Below, in pieces: positions 20,422-28,162 of a DNA stretch of 64,000 bases. The stretch is from the NCBI GenBank assembly GCA_903873485.1, contig CAIQOO010000185.1, positions 1 through 64,000 of the forward strand, given 5' to 3'. The number at the start of each line of letters is the position of its first letter. The first letter of the stretch is position 1. Source of the DNA: an uncultured beta proteobacterium (GTDB taxonomy: Bacteria; Pseudomonadota; Gammaproteobacteria; Burkholderiales; Burkholderiaceae_C). Made by a program: the position numbers and the translations under genes. Below the pieces are notes generated by a model that worked only from the letters and a program-made list of their open reading frames with translations, had not been told where the DNA came from and did not search any database.

Positions 20422-20502
20422 AAGCTGGTAGTTCAACAAAATCCAGAAAGCAGGCCCGGCATGGTTTTAACCGCAGCGGACCACCGCCAGTTGCTGAAAT
20501 AG

Positions 20503-20562
20503 ACATAAAAATAGCCTCCAGACCTTATGGGCATTGGGCAAAAAGCTCTATTATTGATAGTC
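20503..20562 (+). repeat. Dispersed repeat (copy E), 3' of the lipocalin-like gene
   Basis: AAAAATAGCCTCCAGACCTT block, then ATGGGCATTGGGC and AGCTCTATTATTGATAG. It fills the gap between the lipocalin-like stop and the ABC exporter start. Confidence 0.75.
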
Positions 20563-20566
20563 ATTT

Positions 20567-21736
20567 TTACAGTTTCAAGGGGCTGGCGTAGCCCGTCATC
20601 TCAAGGTAGCCGCGCCCAATCGGTTGCCCCTGCTGATTGAGCAAATCGCTCAGGCCTTCCCAGTAAATGGCGCCGGTGGAAGAGCGGCTGTCGAGTTCCT
20701 GATTGTCAAGCACCGCCCGCACGACAAAGCGCTGCCAGGCGGTGTCTGGCGTTGTCTCGGCAGCATTGCCAGCGGCCTTGCGCCGGATATCTAGCGTCCA
20801 TTGCACCGGGTAGCGGGCACCACTGGCCGGGCTTTGCCAGACCCGGTCAATTGTGAAGACCACATCGTCGGGCGCAAACACCAGCGCCTGTGCACTGCCC
20901 TGGGCACGCCAGGAACCGCCAGCCCACAAACTCGAACCGGTTTTGGTGCGCAGCCGAAAAGCGGTCAGCGCACTGCCATCGTTGAGATTCATGCCAATCC
21001 AGTCCCAGCCAACCGCATCCGGATGCAGCAGCGACTCGCTCCACTCATGATCAAGCCAGGCGCGACCGGCAACTGGCATGACCTGACCGGCCAGCGTCAA
21101 CTCGCCTGACACATTCAGGTGCGGCAGGCTGTAGTAATAACTGGCCTGCGCAGCTTCTGGCCCCTTGCGCGACAGGCCCTGATCGCCCTGCAGCAGCAGC
21201 GGCTGGGTTTCTTGCAAGCGCAGCGTGAAGGCGAAGCCTTGCCCCGACACCCGCACCTGGTACGTGCCGTCACGGCGCACCAAGGACCAATCGCGCAAAC
21301 TGACCTCGGTGTCGGTCTCGCTGGCAAAAGCCAGGTCCACCGATGCCTTGCCGGAACTGCGGGCAATGCGCTGGTCGTGCAGCAGGCGCAGGCCGGCCAC
21401 ATCAGTGACGGCGGCGTGGGCAAAAATCAACTGCCGGGCAGCAAACGCCGATGTCATGGACTGGGTTGTGGGCACCCTGGAGCGAAAGAACGTCAACTGA
21501 AAACCAAACAGGCGCGCGGGTGCCTGCAATTCGCCGGTGACATACCACCACTCGATGGCCGTGTCGGGATGACTGCCCAGGTCGCGCGGAAACCGCAGCA
21601 AGCGCCTGGCCAACTTTGGCGCAGTGGCTTCAAGGCGGCTGACCTGCGACTGTGCCAGTTCAGGCCAAACCGGCCCAAGCAGTGCTGCCGCCAGCAGTTG
21701 ACGCCGCTGAAGTCTTGGGAGGAGGGGTGTTTGCAA
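20567..21736 (-). CDS. Secreted lipocalin-like (AttH/CrtC-type) protein
   Basis: A 389-residue protein with an N-terminal signal-like segment (RRQLLAAALLGPVWPELAQS) and the two-lobed lipocalin-like fold of the AttH/CrtC family. Diagnostic segments are AIEWWYVTGELQ near the start, LFGFQLTFFR, and GRAWLDHEWSES with WDWIGMNLNDG in the second lobe. CrtC hydrates carotenoids, but most members without carotenoid genes nearby are of unknown role and often accompany export ABC systems. No crt genes are present here, so a hydratase function is not claimed. Periplasmic or lipid-associated location is inferred. Confidence 0.8.
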   Translation of the reverse strand: MQTPLLPRLQRRQLLAAALLGPVWPELAQSQVSRLEATAPKLARRLLRFPRDLGSHPDTAIEWWYVTGELQAPARLFGFQLTFFRSRVPTTQSMTSAFAARQLIFAHAAVTDVAGLRLLHDQRIARSSGKASVDLAFASETDTEVSLRDWSLVRRDGTYQVRVSGQGFAFTLRLQETQPLLLQGDQGLSRKGPEAAQASYYYSLPHLNVSGELTLAGQVMPVAGRAWLDHEWSESLLHPDAVGWDWIGMNLNDGSALTAFRLRTKTGSSLWAGGSWRAQGSAQALVFAPDDVVFTIDRVWQSPASGARYPVQWTLDIRRKAAGNAAETTPDTAWQRFVVRAVLDNQELDSRSSTGAIYWEGLSDLLNQQGQPIGRGYLEMTGYASPLKL

Positions 21737-21827
21737 GGTGAAAACTGGGGGATGAAGGGCAGGCTGGAGTGTAAGGATGTTGGTGTTCTACCCACCTTTT
21801 GCAAGGCTGATCCAGGACTGGTCAGAT

Positions 21828-21874
21828 AGAAAATTTGGCCTCCAGCCCTTGGCTGGTGCCTGATCTGCCAGCCC
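21828..21874 (+). repeat. Dispersed repeat (copy G), upstream of the type III-like locus
   Basis: AAAATTTGGCCTCCAGCCCT block followed by GGTGCCTGATCTGCCAGC. It lies between the lipocalin-like start and the first gene of the type III-like defence locus and overlaps the region where that locus should have its promoter. Confidence 0.6.
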
Positions 21875-21950
21875 TGGCATGGACGGTCATAATTCAGCGC
21901 CAGCCGCACCCGCTGCGGCCCCCACACAACCTCACCGCGCCAGCCAGTCC

Positions 21951-24900
21951 ATGAAAACACCCGACCAGTGCCAGTCTGAAACCCGCTTTGTCGCCCTGAT
22001 GAGCGAGCTGTTTCAGATGGACGAGGCACAGGCGCTGGACTTTGGCATCTACCGCATCATCCGCCGTCACAATCGTGACATCAAAGCCTATTTGGGCGAA
22101 GTCATCACCAGCCCGGATGGGCAGCAAACCCTGCACGGCGGCACCTTGGCGCAAACGCTCAATGAGGCTTTTGCCGCCAGCGATGACGAAGCACTGGCGG
22201 CAGACAAATTCCGCCTGCAAGACCTGGGAAAGCAGCTTGGCCTGAAGCCTGGCATGACGCAGGCCGAGCGCACCGCCCAACTGGCGCAAGCCGAGGGCAT
22301 ACCCGCCACGCAAGCGCTGGCAGCCGAATACCGCAGCCGCAGTGCCGCCCAGACCGGTCAACAAACCGTGCAGCAAGACCGCACCGAAGTGCTCAACCGG
22401 CTGTACCAGTTCTTTGCCCGCCACTACCAGGACGGCGACTTTATTGTCGAGCGCCGCTACGGCAAGGGCGGTGCACGCTGGGTCAAATCGACCGGCGATG
22501 ACACCGAGTTTCACTGGGCCACCGAGGACATGTACTACATCAAGTCGGGCGACATCTTTACCGACTTTGACTTGCGGCTAAGCTCCGGCCAGGCCTTGCG
22601 GCTGACCGTGGAGCCAATCAGCCTGCAAGCCACCCGCGCCGCCCTCAAGCCCAATGACAAGGCGCATTACGAGCTGGCCAGCGCCACACGGGGCAGCGAC
22701 GGCATCACCACGGTGCTGCTGGGCTACCACAAAGGCACGCAAACCGAAGCGCAAAAGGACAAGATCATCAGCGCCGCCTGCCAGGCGGCGCAGGTCAACG
22801 CCACGCAAGCCGACACTGAACTGCGGCGCTGGCTGGCGGCCTTTATGGCGCGCAACCAGAGCGACTTTTTTATCCACAAACGGCTGCAAGAAGCCCTGAG
22901 CGACGACCTCGATATTTACATCAAGACCGAACTGCTCGATACCGATCAGTTGCTGGCGGGCACGGTCAAGCAGCCCAGCGACCTGCCGCAGCGGGTGTTG
23001 CAGGTGGCGCGCATCGTGCGACAGGTAGGCCGCCAGCTCATCGACTTTTTGGCCACACTGGAGGACTTTCAAAAAAACCTGTGGGAAAAGAAAAAACTGG
23101 TGTTTGATACCCGCTACGTCATCACGCTGGACCGGCTGGCGCGTTTATGCCCGGACTGGCTGGCTGCGCACATCGACCGCATCGTTTTAGGCCAGCGCAG
23201 CGAGTGGCAAGACCTGGGGCTGGGCGACTTTGCCAACGCCGCCGACTGCATGCGCCACACGCCAGGCGATCTGGCCAGCCCGGCTACCACCAGCTACCTG
23301 CCGCTGCCAGTCGATACCGGGCGCTTTGACGCAGACTTTAAATGGTCGCTGCTGGCAGCCGTGACCGCCAGCACAGCACTCGATGAAGCGCTGGACGGCG
23401 TGGCGATTCAGTCGGACAACTGGCAGGCGCTTAATACCTTGCAAGCAAAATACCGCGAACAGGTCAAGTGCATCTATATTGATCCTCCCTACAACACCAA
23501 CAGCAGCGGCATCCCCTACAAAAACGGCTACCGCCACGCCTCGTTTGCCGCGCTGATGCACAACCGCATCGACCAACTGCACCGCCTGCTGCCCGCTGAT
23601 GGCGCGATGTTTGTCAGCATTGACAAGACTGAGCGCACCGTGCTGGAGCAAACGCTGGACGCGGTGTTTGGCGCGGACAACCGGGTCGAAGAGCTGATCT
23701 GGACCATGAACACCAACAACAGCCAAGCCCCCAACTACTCGACCAACCACGAATTTGTGCAGGTCTATGCCCGCCACCGCCCCACGGTAGAGCAAGACAA
23801 GGCGATGTTTCGCGAGCCCAAGCCCGGTTTTGAAGAGGTCATGGCGCTGGTGGCTGAACTCAACCCGACTTACCCGCGCATTGCCGACATCGAAACGGCT
23901 TTGCGCGCCCTGTACGAGCAACACAAACTTGACTACCGCAGCGACGTGGAAGCGCAAGGGCTTGAGCTGGAAGACGAAAAAGACAACGACCCGTGGCGCG
24001 GCCTGTACAACTACAGCCATGCCGAATATCGCGATGCGAACGGCTGTTTGGTGGCAGAAAAAGAAGCGCTGTCTCGGCAGGCACATATCCGGATTTGGCG
24101 AGAAGGTGATATGTCGATGCCCGCTACCAAACAATCCGAAAGCACCCGTGACCCGAACCATCGAAATTGGCGCTTCTACGACCCACCTCATCCCATTTCA
24201 GGTAATCCCTGTCAACACCCAAAACGAGGCTGGAATGTTGGTTATCCTGATGATCCGGATGCACCTGAAAAGCGGAGCTTTCTGGCTTTACTACGTGATC
24301 ACCGGATTGCTTTTGGCGATAGCGAAAAGAAGGTGCCACAAATCAAGAGAATGCTGCACGAGGCCGAAACCAATGTCGGCAAAAGCGTTTTTCGGGACTA
24401 TTCAGACGGCGAAAAACAAACCTCGGCAATGTTTGGCAAGTCCGGTGTCTTTCTTGCACCCAAGCACACCGACTTTGTCTCGCGCTTTATTTTGCAAGGC
24501 TCCAAAGCCGACAGCACCGTGCTGGACTGCTTTGGCGGGTCCGGCAGCACGGCGCACGCGGTCATCAACGTCAACCGGCTGGAAAAGTCCAAGCGCAAAT
24601 TTGTCACGGTCGAAGTCAACCGCTACTTTGACAGCATCATCGTGCCGCGTCTGAAAAAAGCCGCTGCCGCCAATGGCTGGAGCGCTGGCCGCGCCAAAGC
24701 ACTCGACGGCCCCGGCCTGTTTATGCGCATCCAGACCCTGGAGCAATACGACGACACGCTGCAAAACCTGGCGCAAGACACGGCCGTGGGCGACTCGGGC
24801 AACCTGCTAGCCGACATTCCGGCACTCGCCTTGAGCTACAGACTTGATAGCTGCTCGCGCAAGCTGTATATGGGCTTGGAGCACTTTTTCTCCCCATTTG

Positions 24901-25238
24901 GCTACCAATTGCAGCGCGCCGCCGGGGGCGGCAATGCACAGGCCACCGAGGTCGATCTGGTCGAGTCGCTGCCCTATCTGCTGGGGCTGGACGTAACAAG
25001 CCTGTACCGCGAGCCGCAAGGCGTGGTGCTGCTGGGACGCAACCGTCGTGCTGAATCAGTCGCGGTGTTTTTCCGCGACTGCGCTGCCACCAATTCAGCC
25101 GACTGGGTGCAAGCCAAACTGGCGCAACACCCGGCGCAGCGCGTCTATGCCAACAACCCGGCAGCCCTCAGCTTTGCCGGCTGCGACGGTCTCGAAGCCA
25201 TCGAAGCCGTGTTTGCCTTGCAATTCAAAAGGACTTGA
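21951..25238 (+). CDS. Type III-like beta-class adenine DNA methyltransferase (Mod) with a long N-terminal region
   Basis: A 1095-residue methyltransferase. Motif IV is IYIDPPYNTN (DPPY at 511-514) and the SAM site FGGSG is at about 861-865; IV before I is the order of beta-class enzymes such as type III Mod. Type III Mod proteins are usually 550-700 residues. Here about 500 extra residues precede motif IV (starting SELFQMDEAQALDFGIYRII) with no recognisable catalytic motif. A repeat copy (24843-24890) is read in frame near residue 965-980. The ATG at 21951 is chosen; an ATG at 21879 in the same frame adds 24 Ala/Pro-rich residues and neither has a good ribosome site. It is the first gene of the defence locus; helicase and nuclease genes lie at 28163-31841. 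Confidence 0.88.
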   Translation: MKTPDQCQSETRFVALMSELFQMDEAQALDFGIYRIIRRHNRDIKAYLGEVITSPDGQQTLHGGTLAQTLNEAFAASDDEALAADKFRLQDLGKQLGLKPGMTQAERTAQLAQAEGIPATQALAAEYRSRSAAQTGQQTVQQDRTEVLNRLYQFFARHYQDGDFIVERRYGKGGARWVKSTGDDTEFHWATEDMYYIKSGDIFTDFDLRLSSGQALRLTVEPISLQATRAALKPNDKAHYELASATRGSDGITTVLLGYHKGTQTEAQKDKIISAACQAAQVNATQADTELRRWLAAFMARNQSDFFIHKRLQEALSDDLDIYIKTELLDTDQLLAGTVKQPSDLPQRVLQVARIVRQVGRQLIDFLATLEDFQKNLWEKKKLVFDTRYVITLDRLARLCPDWLAAHIDRIVLGQRSEWQDLGLGDFANAADCMRHTPGDLASPATTSYLPLPVDTGRFDADFKWSLLAAVTASTALDEALDGVAIQSDNWQALNTLQAKYREQVKCIYIDPPYNTNSSGIPYKNGYRHASFAALMHNRIDQLHRLLPADGAMFVSIDKTERTVLEQTLDAVFGADNRVEELIWTMNTNNSQAPNYSTNHEFVQVYARHRPTVEQDKAMFREPKPGFEEVMALVAELNPTYPRIADIETALRALYEQHKLDYRSDVEAQGLELEDEKDNDPWRGLYNYSHAEYRDANGCLVAEKEALSRQAHIRIWREGDMSMPATKQSESTRDPNHRNWRFYDPPHPISGNPCQHPKRGWNVGYPDDPDAPEKRSFLALLRDHRIAFGDSEKKVPQIKRMLHEAETNVGKSVFRDYSDGEKQTSAMFGKSGVFLAPKHTDFVSRFILQGSKADSTVLDCFGGSGSTAHAVINVNRLEKSKRKFVTVEVNRYFDSIIVPRLKKAAAANGWSAGRAKALDGPGLFMRIQTLEQYDDTLQNLAQDTAVGDSGNLLADIPALALSYRLDSCSRKLYMGLEHFFSPFGYQLQRAAGGGNAQATEVDLVESLPYLLGLDVTSLYREPQGVVLLGRNRRAESVAVFFRDCAATNSADWVQAKLAQHPAQRVYANNPAALSFAGCDGLEAIEAVFALQFKRT
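24843..24890 (-). repeat. Dispersed repeat (copy H) inside the mod gene, read in frame
   Basis: TTGATAGCTGCTCGCGCAAG and TATGGGCTTGGAGCA blocks with a run of T at the end. It encodes YRLDSCSRKLYMGLEHFF within the Mod C-terminal region. Confidence 0.6.
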
Positions 25239-25240
25239 CC

Positions 25241-25510
25241 ATGCCCACCATCAGCATTTTTTACGGCATTGTGATTGCCATGTATTTCAGGGATGTGCAA
25301 CGGCACCACCTGCCACACATCCATGCGCGTTATCAAAACGCCAACGCGGTTTTTGCCATTGAAGACGGCAGTTTGCTCGACGGCGAATTCCCGCCCAACA
25401 AAACCCGGCTGGTGCAGGCCTGGATCGAAATTCACCGCGAAGACCTGGAGGCTGATTGGTCGTTGGCCGTGACGGGTGAAGAGCCCTTGCGCATTGCGCC
25501 GCTTCAATAA
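25241..25510 (+). CDS. DUF4160 family protein
   Basis: An 89-residue protein with the DUF4160 pattern: ISIFYGIVIAMYFRD, then HHLPHIHARYQ and the acidic/aromatic segment EDGSLLDGEFPP. DUF4160 proteins are commonly paired with DUF2442 proteins, as here, in arrangements that resemble toxin-antitoxin modules, though the biochemical role is not established. It starts 2 bases after the mod stop, so it is translated from the same message. Its placement inside a defence operon suggests either an accessory function or a passenger module. Confidence 0.8.
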   Translation: MPTISIFYGIVIAMYFRDVQRHHLPHIHARYQNANAVFAIEDGSLLDGEFPPNKTRLVQAWIEIHREDLEADWSLAVTGEEPLRIAPLQ

Positions 25511-25520
25511 GGAGGATGCC

Positions 25521-25763
25521 ATGCTGCTCGATGTGGTGAAAGTTCAACCTCAAGCGGACTACCGGCTGCTGCTGGAATTTGAAAATGGCGAGCGACGTGT
25601 TTTTGACATGACCCCATTGCTGGTGCAAAAGCCGTGGCTGCGCATCCAGCCGAGCCATCTATTTACCCGCGCATTTGTCGAAAACGGCACGGTGGCCTGG
25701 CCGGGCAATATCGACATCGCACCGGAAACCTTGTACGACTTGTCCATCCCGGTGCAGCAATGA
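25521..25763 (+). CDS. DUF2442 family protein
   Basis: An 80-residue protein with the DUF2442 pattern: LLDVVKVQPQADYRLLLEFENGERRVFDM, then GTVAWPGNIDIAPETLYD. The ATG at 25521 has a GGAGG ribosome site 5 bases upstream, beginning right after the DUF4160 stop; an in-frame ATG at 25476 inside DUF4160 is rejected. The pairing with DUF4160 is typical. It is followed by repeat copy I and then by the 3' end of the opposite-strand VapC gene. Confidence 0.82.
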   Translation: MLLDVVKVQPQADYRLLLEFENGERRVFDMTPLLVQKPWLRIQPSHLFTRAFVENGTVAWPGNIDIAPETLYDLSIPVQQ

Positions 25764-25774
25764 CAAAGTTAAAT

Positions 25775-25824
25775 CAACTTTGATAGCTGTCAGCGCTTAT
25801 CAGACCTGGGCTAAACAGCAAATG
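25775..25824 (-). repeat. Dispersed repeat (copy I), between DUF2442 and vapC
   Basis: TTTGATAGCTGTCAGCGCTT block followed by GACCTGGGCTAAACAGCAAA. It separates two convergent genes and contains the vapC stop codon. Confidence 0.65.
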
Positions 25825-26215
25825 GATTAACCAGTAGCACACCAAAGCTGGCAAAGTCGCGCGTGTTGCGCGTCACCACTGTCAGGCGATGCACCAGGGC
25901 AGTTGCGGCAATCATGGCATCTTCAAACAGCGCATCAGACTGGTGATGCATCAAACCTGCCCAGCGCCGAAAAATGACCGCATCCATCGGCAAAATGGCG
26001 CGGGTGCTGGCCAGCCGGTCGGCCCATAGCGTGATCTCAAGCGCCTTGGCCGGGTCTGTGTCTCGGGTGATTTCAATGCCGCGTTGAATTTCGCCCAAAG
26101 TGACGGCTGAAATATACACATCAGTCTCTGGTACACGCTCAAGCCAAGCCAGCACAGCGCCATGCGGGCGGGTCTTGCGCAACTCTGAGACCACATTGGT
26201 GTCAAGCAGGTACAT
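25811..26215 (-). CDS. VapC-type PIN-domain toxin
   Basis: A 134-residue PIN-domain ribonuclease. It has the metal-binding acids of the fold: Asp near the start in MYLLDTNVVSELRK, Glu in SAVTLGEIQRGIE, and Asp in LFEDAMIAATALVHRLTVVTRNTRDF. Such toxins cleave RNA when the partner antitoxin is degraded. The ATG at 26215 is chosen; a TTG two codons upstream is possible. It lies 13 bases after the stop of the Phd-type antitoxin gene, on the strand opposite to the surrounding defence genes. Its last codons overlap repeat copy I. Confidence 0.88.
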   Translation of the reverse strand: MYLLDTNVVSELRKTRPHGAVLAWLERVPETDVYISAVTLGEIQRGIEITRDTDPAKALEITLWADRLASTRAILPMDAVIFRRWAGLMHHQSDALFEDAMIAATALVHRLTVVTRNTRDFASFGVLLVNPFAV

Positions 26216-26228
26216 CAACAATGCCGCA

Positions 26229-26483
26229 TCAAAAAATCACCGGCGGGCGGCGCTTTGCGCTGCCACGCTGTGGTAGCGCCAAATCATCTTGTCCTGCACT
26301 GTCAAGCAACATTTGTTTAAGAGATGGCTGACTGTTGGCTTGCAGTTGGCGCCATTGCGCTGCGGATACCAGCACGGCCGCCTCAATGCCGCGCCTGGTG
26401 ACAAGTTGGGGCCCAACGGTGAGGCTGGCTTGCAAAAATTCACTGAACCGTGATTTGGCATCTTGAACCGGCCAAGTCTGCAT
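26229..26483 (-). CDS. Phd/YefM-type antitoxin
   Basis: An 84-residue antitoxin partner of the downstream PIN toxin. The N-terminal MQTWPVQDAKSRFSEFLQAS with LVTRRGIEAAVLVS is the Phd/YefM DNA-binding fold; the tail from about 55 (SLKQMLLDSAGQDDLALPQR) is the toxin-binding segment. The ATG at 26481-26483 has AAGGAA upstream; a longer frame to 26627 is a shadow. The pair likely autoregulates from the 120-base gap shared with the divergent AAA ATPase gene, so toxin control and the second half of the defence locus may share a promoter region. Confidence 0.85.
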   Translation of the reverse strand: MQTWPVQDAKSRFSEFLQASLTVGPQLVTRRGIEAAVLVSAAQWRQLQANSQPSLKQMLLDSAGQDDLALPQRGSAKRRPPVIF

Positions 26484-26604
26484 GGCAATTCCTTCAATGA
26501 CTAGTAGTCTGACCAGTTTAACGGGGAACGCCAGACCAGACAACCGTTTGATAATCAGGCATTGGCGACTCACCGTATCACCCTGTTCAACCCCCCACAG
26601 CCCC

Positions 26605-28158
26605 ATGCAAAAATTTTTCAACACCACCGGCCCGTGTTATCCAGAGCGTCATTACATGGTCGATCCGCTGAAACGGCTCAAAGGCGTTGAGGCGCTGATT
26701 GACCAGGGGCAGTATTTTGTGATTCACGCGCCGCGCCAAAGCGGCAAAACCACCTTTGGCCTGGCACTGATGGACAAGCTCAACGCGCTGGGGCATTACA
26801 CCGTGCTGATCAGCTCGATCCAGCCAGCGGCGCAGGGGCGCGACCCGGTGCAGGCGATGAGAATCGCGGCGCTGTGCATTGACCGCGACAGCCGCCTGTA
26901 TTTGCCGAGTGCCGAATGGGCACCGGCTGTTGTCCGTGACCAGACCTTGCCTGATGACGGCTTGCGTGGCTATTTGCAGCAATGGGCGCTGGCCAACCCC
27001 AAGCCCATCGTGCTGCTGCTCGACGAAGTCGATGCGCTGCAAGACGCCAATTTTTTGGCGCTGCTCTACCAATTGCGCACCGGCTTTACCGGGCGCAACA
27101 AGGGCGGCTTTCCGCACTCGGTGGGCCTGATCGGCCTGCGCGATGTGCGCGACTACAAAATCCGGCTGCGCCCGGATGCCCAAAGCCTGGGCACCAGCAG
27201 CCCGTTCAACGTCAAGGCAGAGTCTTTTTTTATTGACCGGCTGAACCTGAACGACATCGCATCGCTGCTGCAACAACACACTGACGCGACCGGTCAGATT
27301 TTTGAACCCGCCGCCGTGGCAGCTATCGCCGACCTGTCGCAAGGCCAACCCTGGCTGGTCAATGCGTTGGCCTACCATATCGTCAATCGGCTGCTCGATG
27401 GCGACACCACCCAGCCCGTCACCGAGGCGCTGGTGTGGCAGGCCAAAGAGGCGCTGATCTTGCGCCGCGACACCCATCTGGATTCGCTGGTGGACAAGCT
27501 CAAGGAAGACCGTGTGCGCGGCATCGTCAACGCCATCATTGAAGGCACTGAGCTTGTGGATGACCGCTACAACGATGCCTTGAGCTACTGCCAGGACCTG
27601 GGGCTGGTCACCCGCCGGGCACCGATCCGCTTTGCCAACCCGATTTACCAGGAAATCATCCCGCGTGTGATGAGCTATGGCTGGCAGCTCTCCATCCCGC
27701 AAGACATTGCCGACCCGTTTTGGTACATCAAAGGCGGTCGCCTGGACATGGACGCGCTGCTGCAGGCGTTTCAAAAGTTTTACCAACGCCACTCGGAGGC
27801 CTGGCTGTCCAGATACGACTTCCGCGAGGTCGGCCGGCAACTGCTGTTGATGGCCTTTTTGCAACGCATCGTCAATGGCGGTGGCCACATCACCCGCGAG
27901 ATGGCGATTGGCAATGGCCGCGCTGACCTGGTAGTGGAGTTTGGCGGGCAGACGTTTGTGCTGGAACTCAAGCTCAAATACCGCAGTGACAGCCAGCAAG
28001 AGGGCCAGCAGCAACTGGCCCGGTATCTGAACCGCATCGGCCAAAACCACGGCTACCTGCTGCTGTTTGAAACCGACCCGGCCACCGCCTGGGAAGACCG
28101 CATCCAATGGCAACACCTGACGCAAGACGGCAAGGCCATCACGCTGGTCGGCATGTAG
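26605..28158 (+). CDS. AAA-like ATPase with C-terminal PD-(D/E)XK nuclease-like domain
   Basis: A 517-residue protein. The N-terminal ATPase has Walker A HAPRQSGKTTF (41-51) and Walker B IVLLLDEVDAL; these resemble the STAND-like AAA families that lie in defence and mobile loci. The C-terminal segment GNGRADLVVEFGGQTFVLELKLKY has Asp441, Glu454 and Lys456 in the PD-(D/E)XK arrangement, so DNA cleavage is possible. The ATG at 26605 is chosen because CYPERHYMVDP homology starts there; the ribosome site is weak. The helicase gene starts 4 bases after its stop, linking it to the restriction genes, although similar ATPases also occur alone. Confidence 0.75.
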   Translation: MQKFFNTTGPCYPERHYMVDPLKRLKGVEALIDQGQYFVIHAPRQSGKTTFGLALMDKLNALGHYTVLISSIQPAAQGRDPVQAMRIAALCIDRDSRLYLPSAEWAPAVVRDQTLPDDGLRGYLQQWALANPKPIVLLLDEVDALQDANFLALLYQLRTGFTGRNKGGFPHSVGLIGLRDVRDYKIRLRPDAQSLGTSSPFNVKAESFFIDRLNLNDIASLLQQHTDATGQIFEPAAVAAIADLSQGQPWLVNALAYHIVNRLLDGDTTQPVTEALVWQAKEALILRRDTHLDSLVDKLKEDRVRGIVNAIIEGTELVDDRYNDALSYCQDLGLVTRRAPIRFANPIYQEIIPRVMSYGWQLSIPQDIADPFWYIKGGRLDMDALLQAFQKFYQRHSEAWLSRYDFREVGRQLLLMAFLQRIVNGGGHITREMAIGNGRADLVVEFGGQTFVLELKLKYRSDSQQEGQQQLARYLNRIGQNHGYLLLFETDPATAWEDRIQWQHLTQDGKAITLVGM

Positions 28159-28162
28159 CGGC

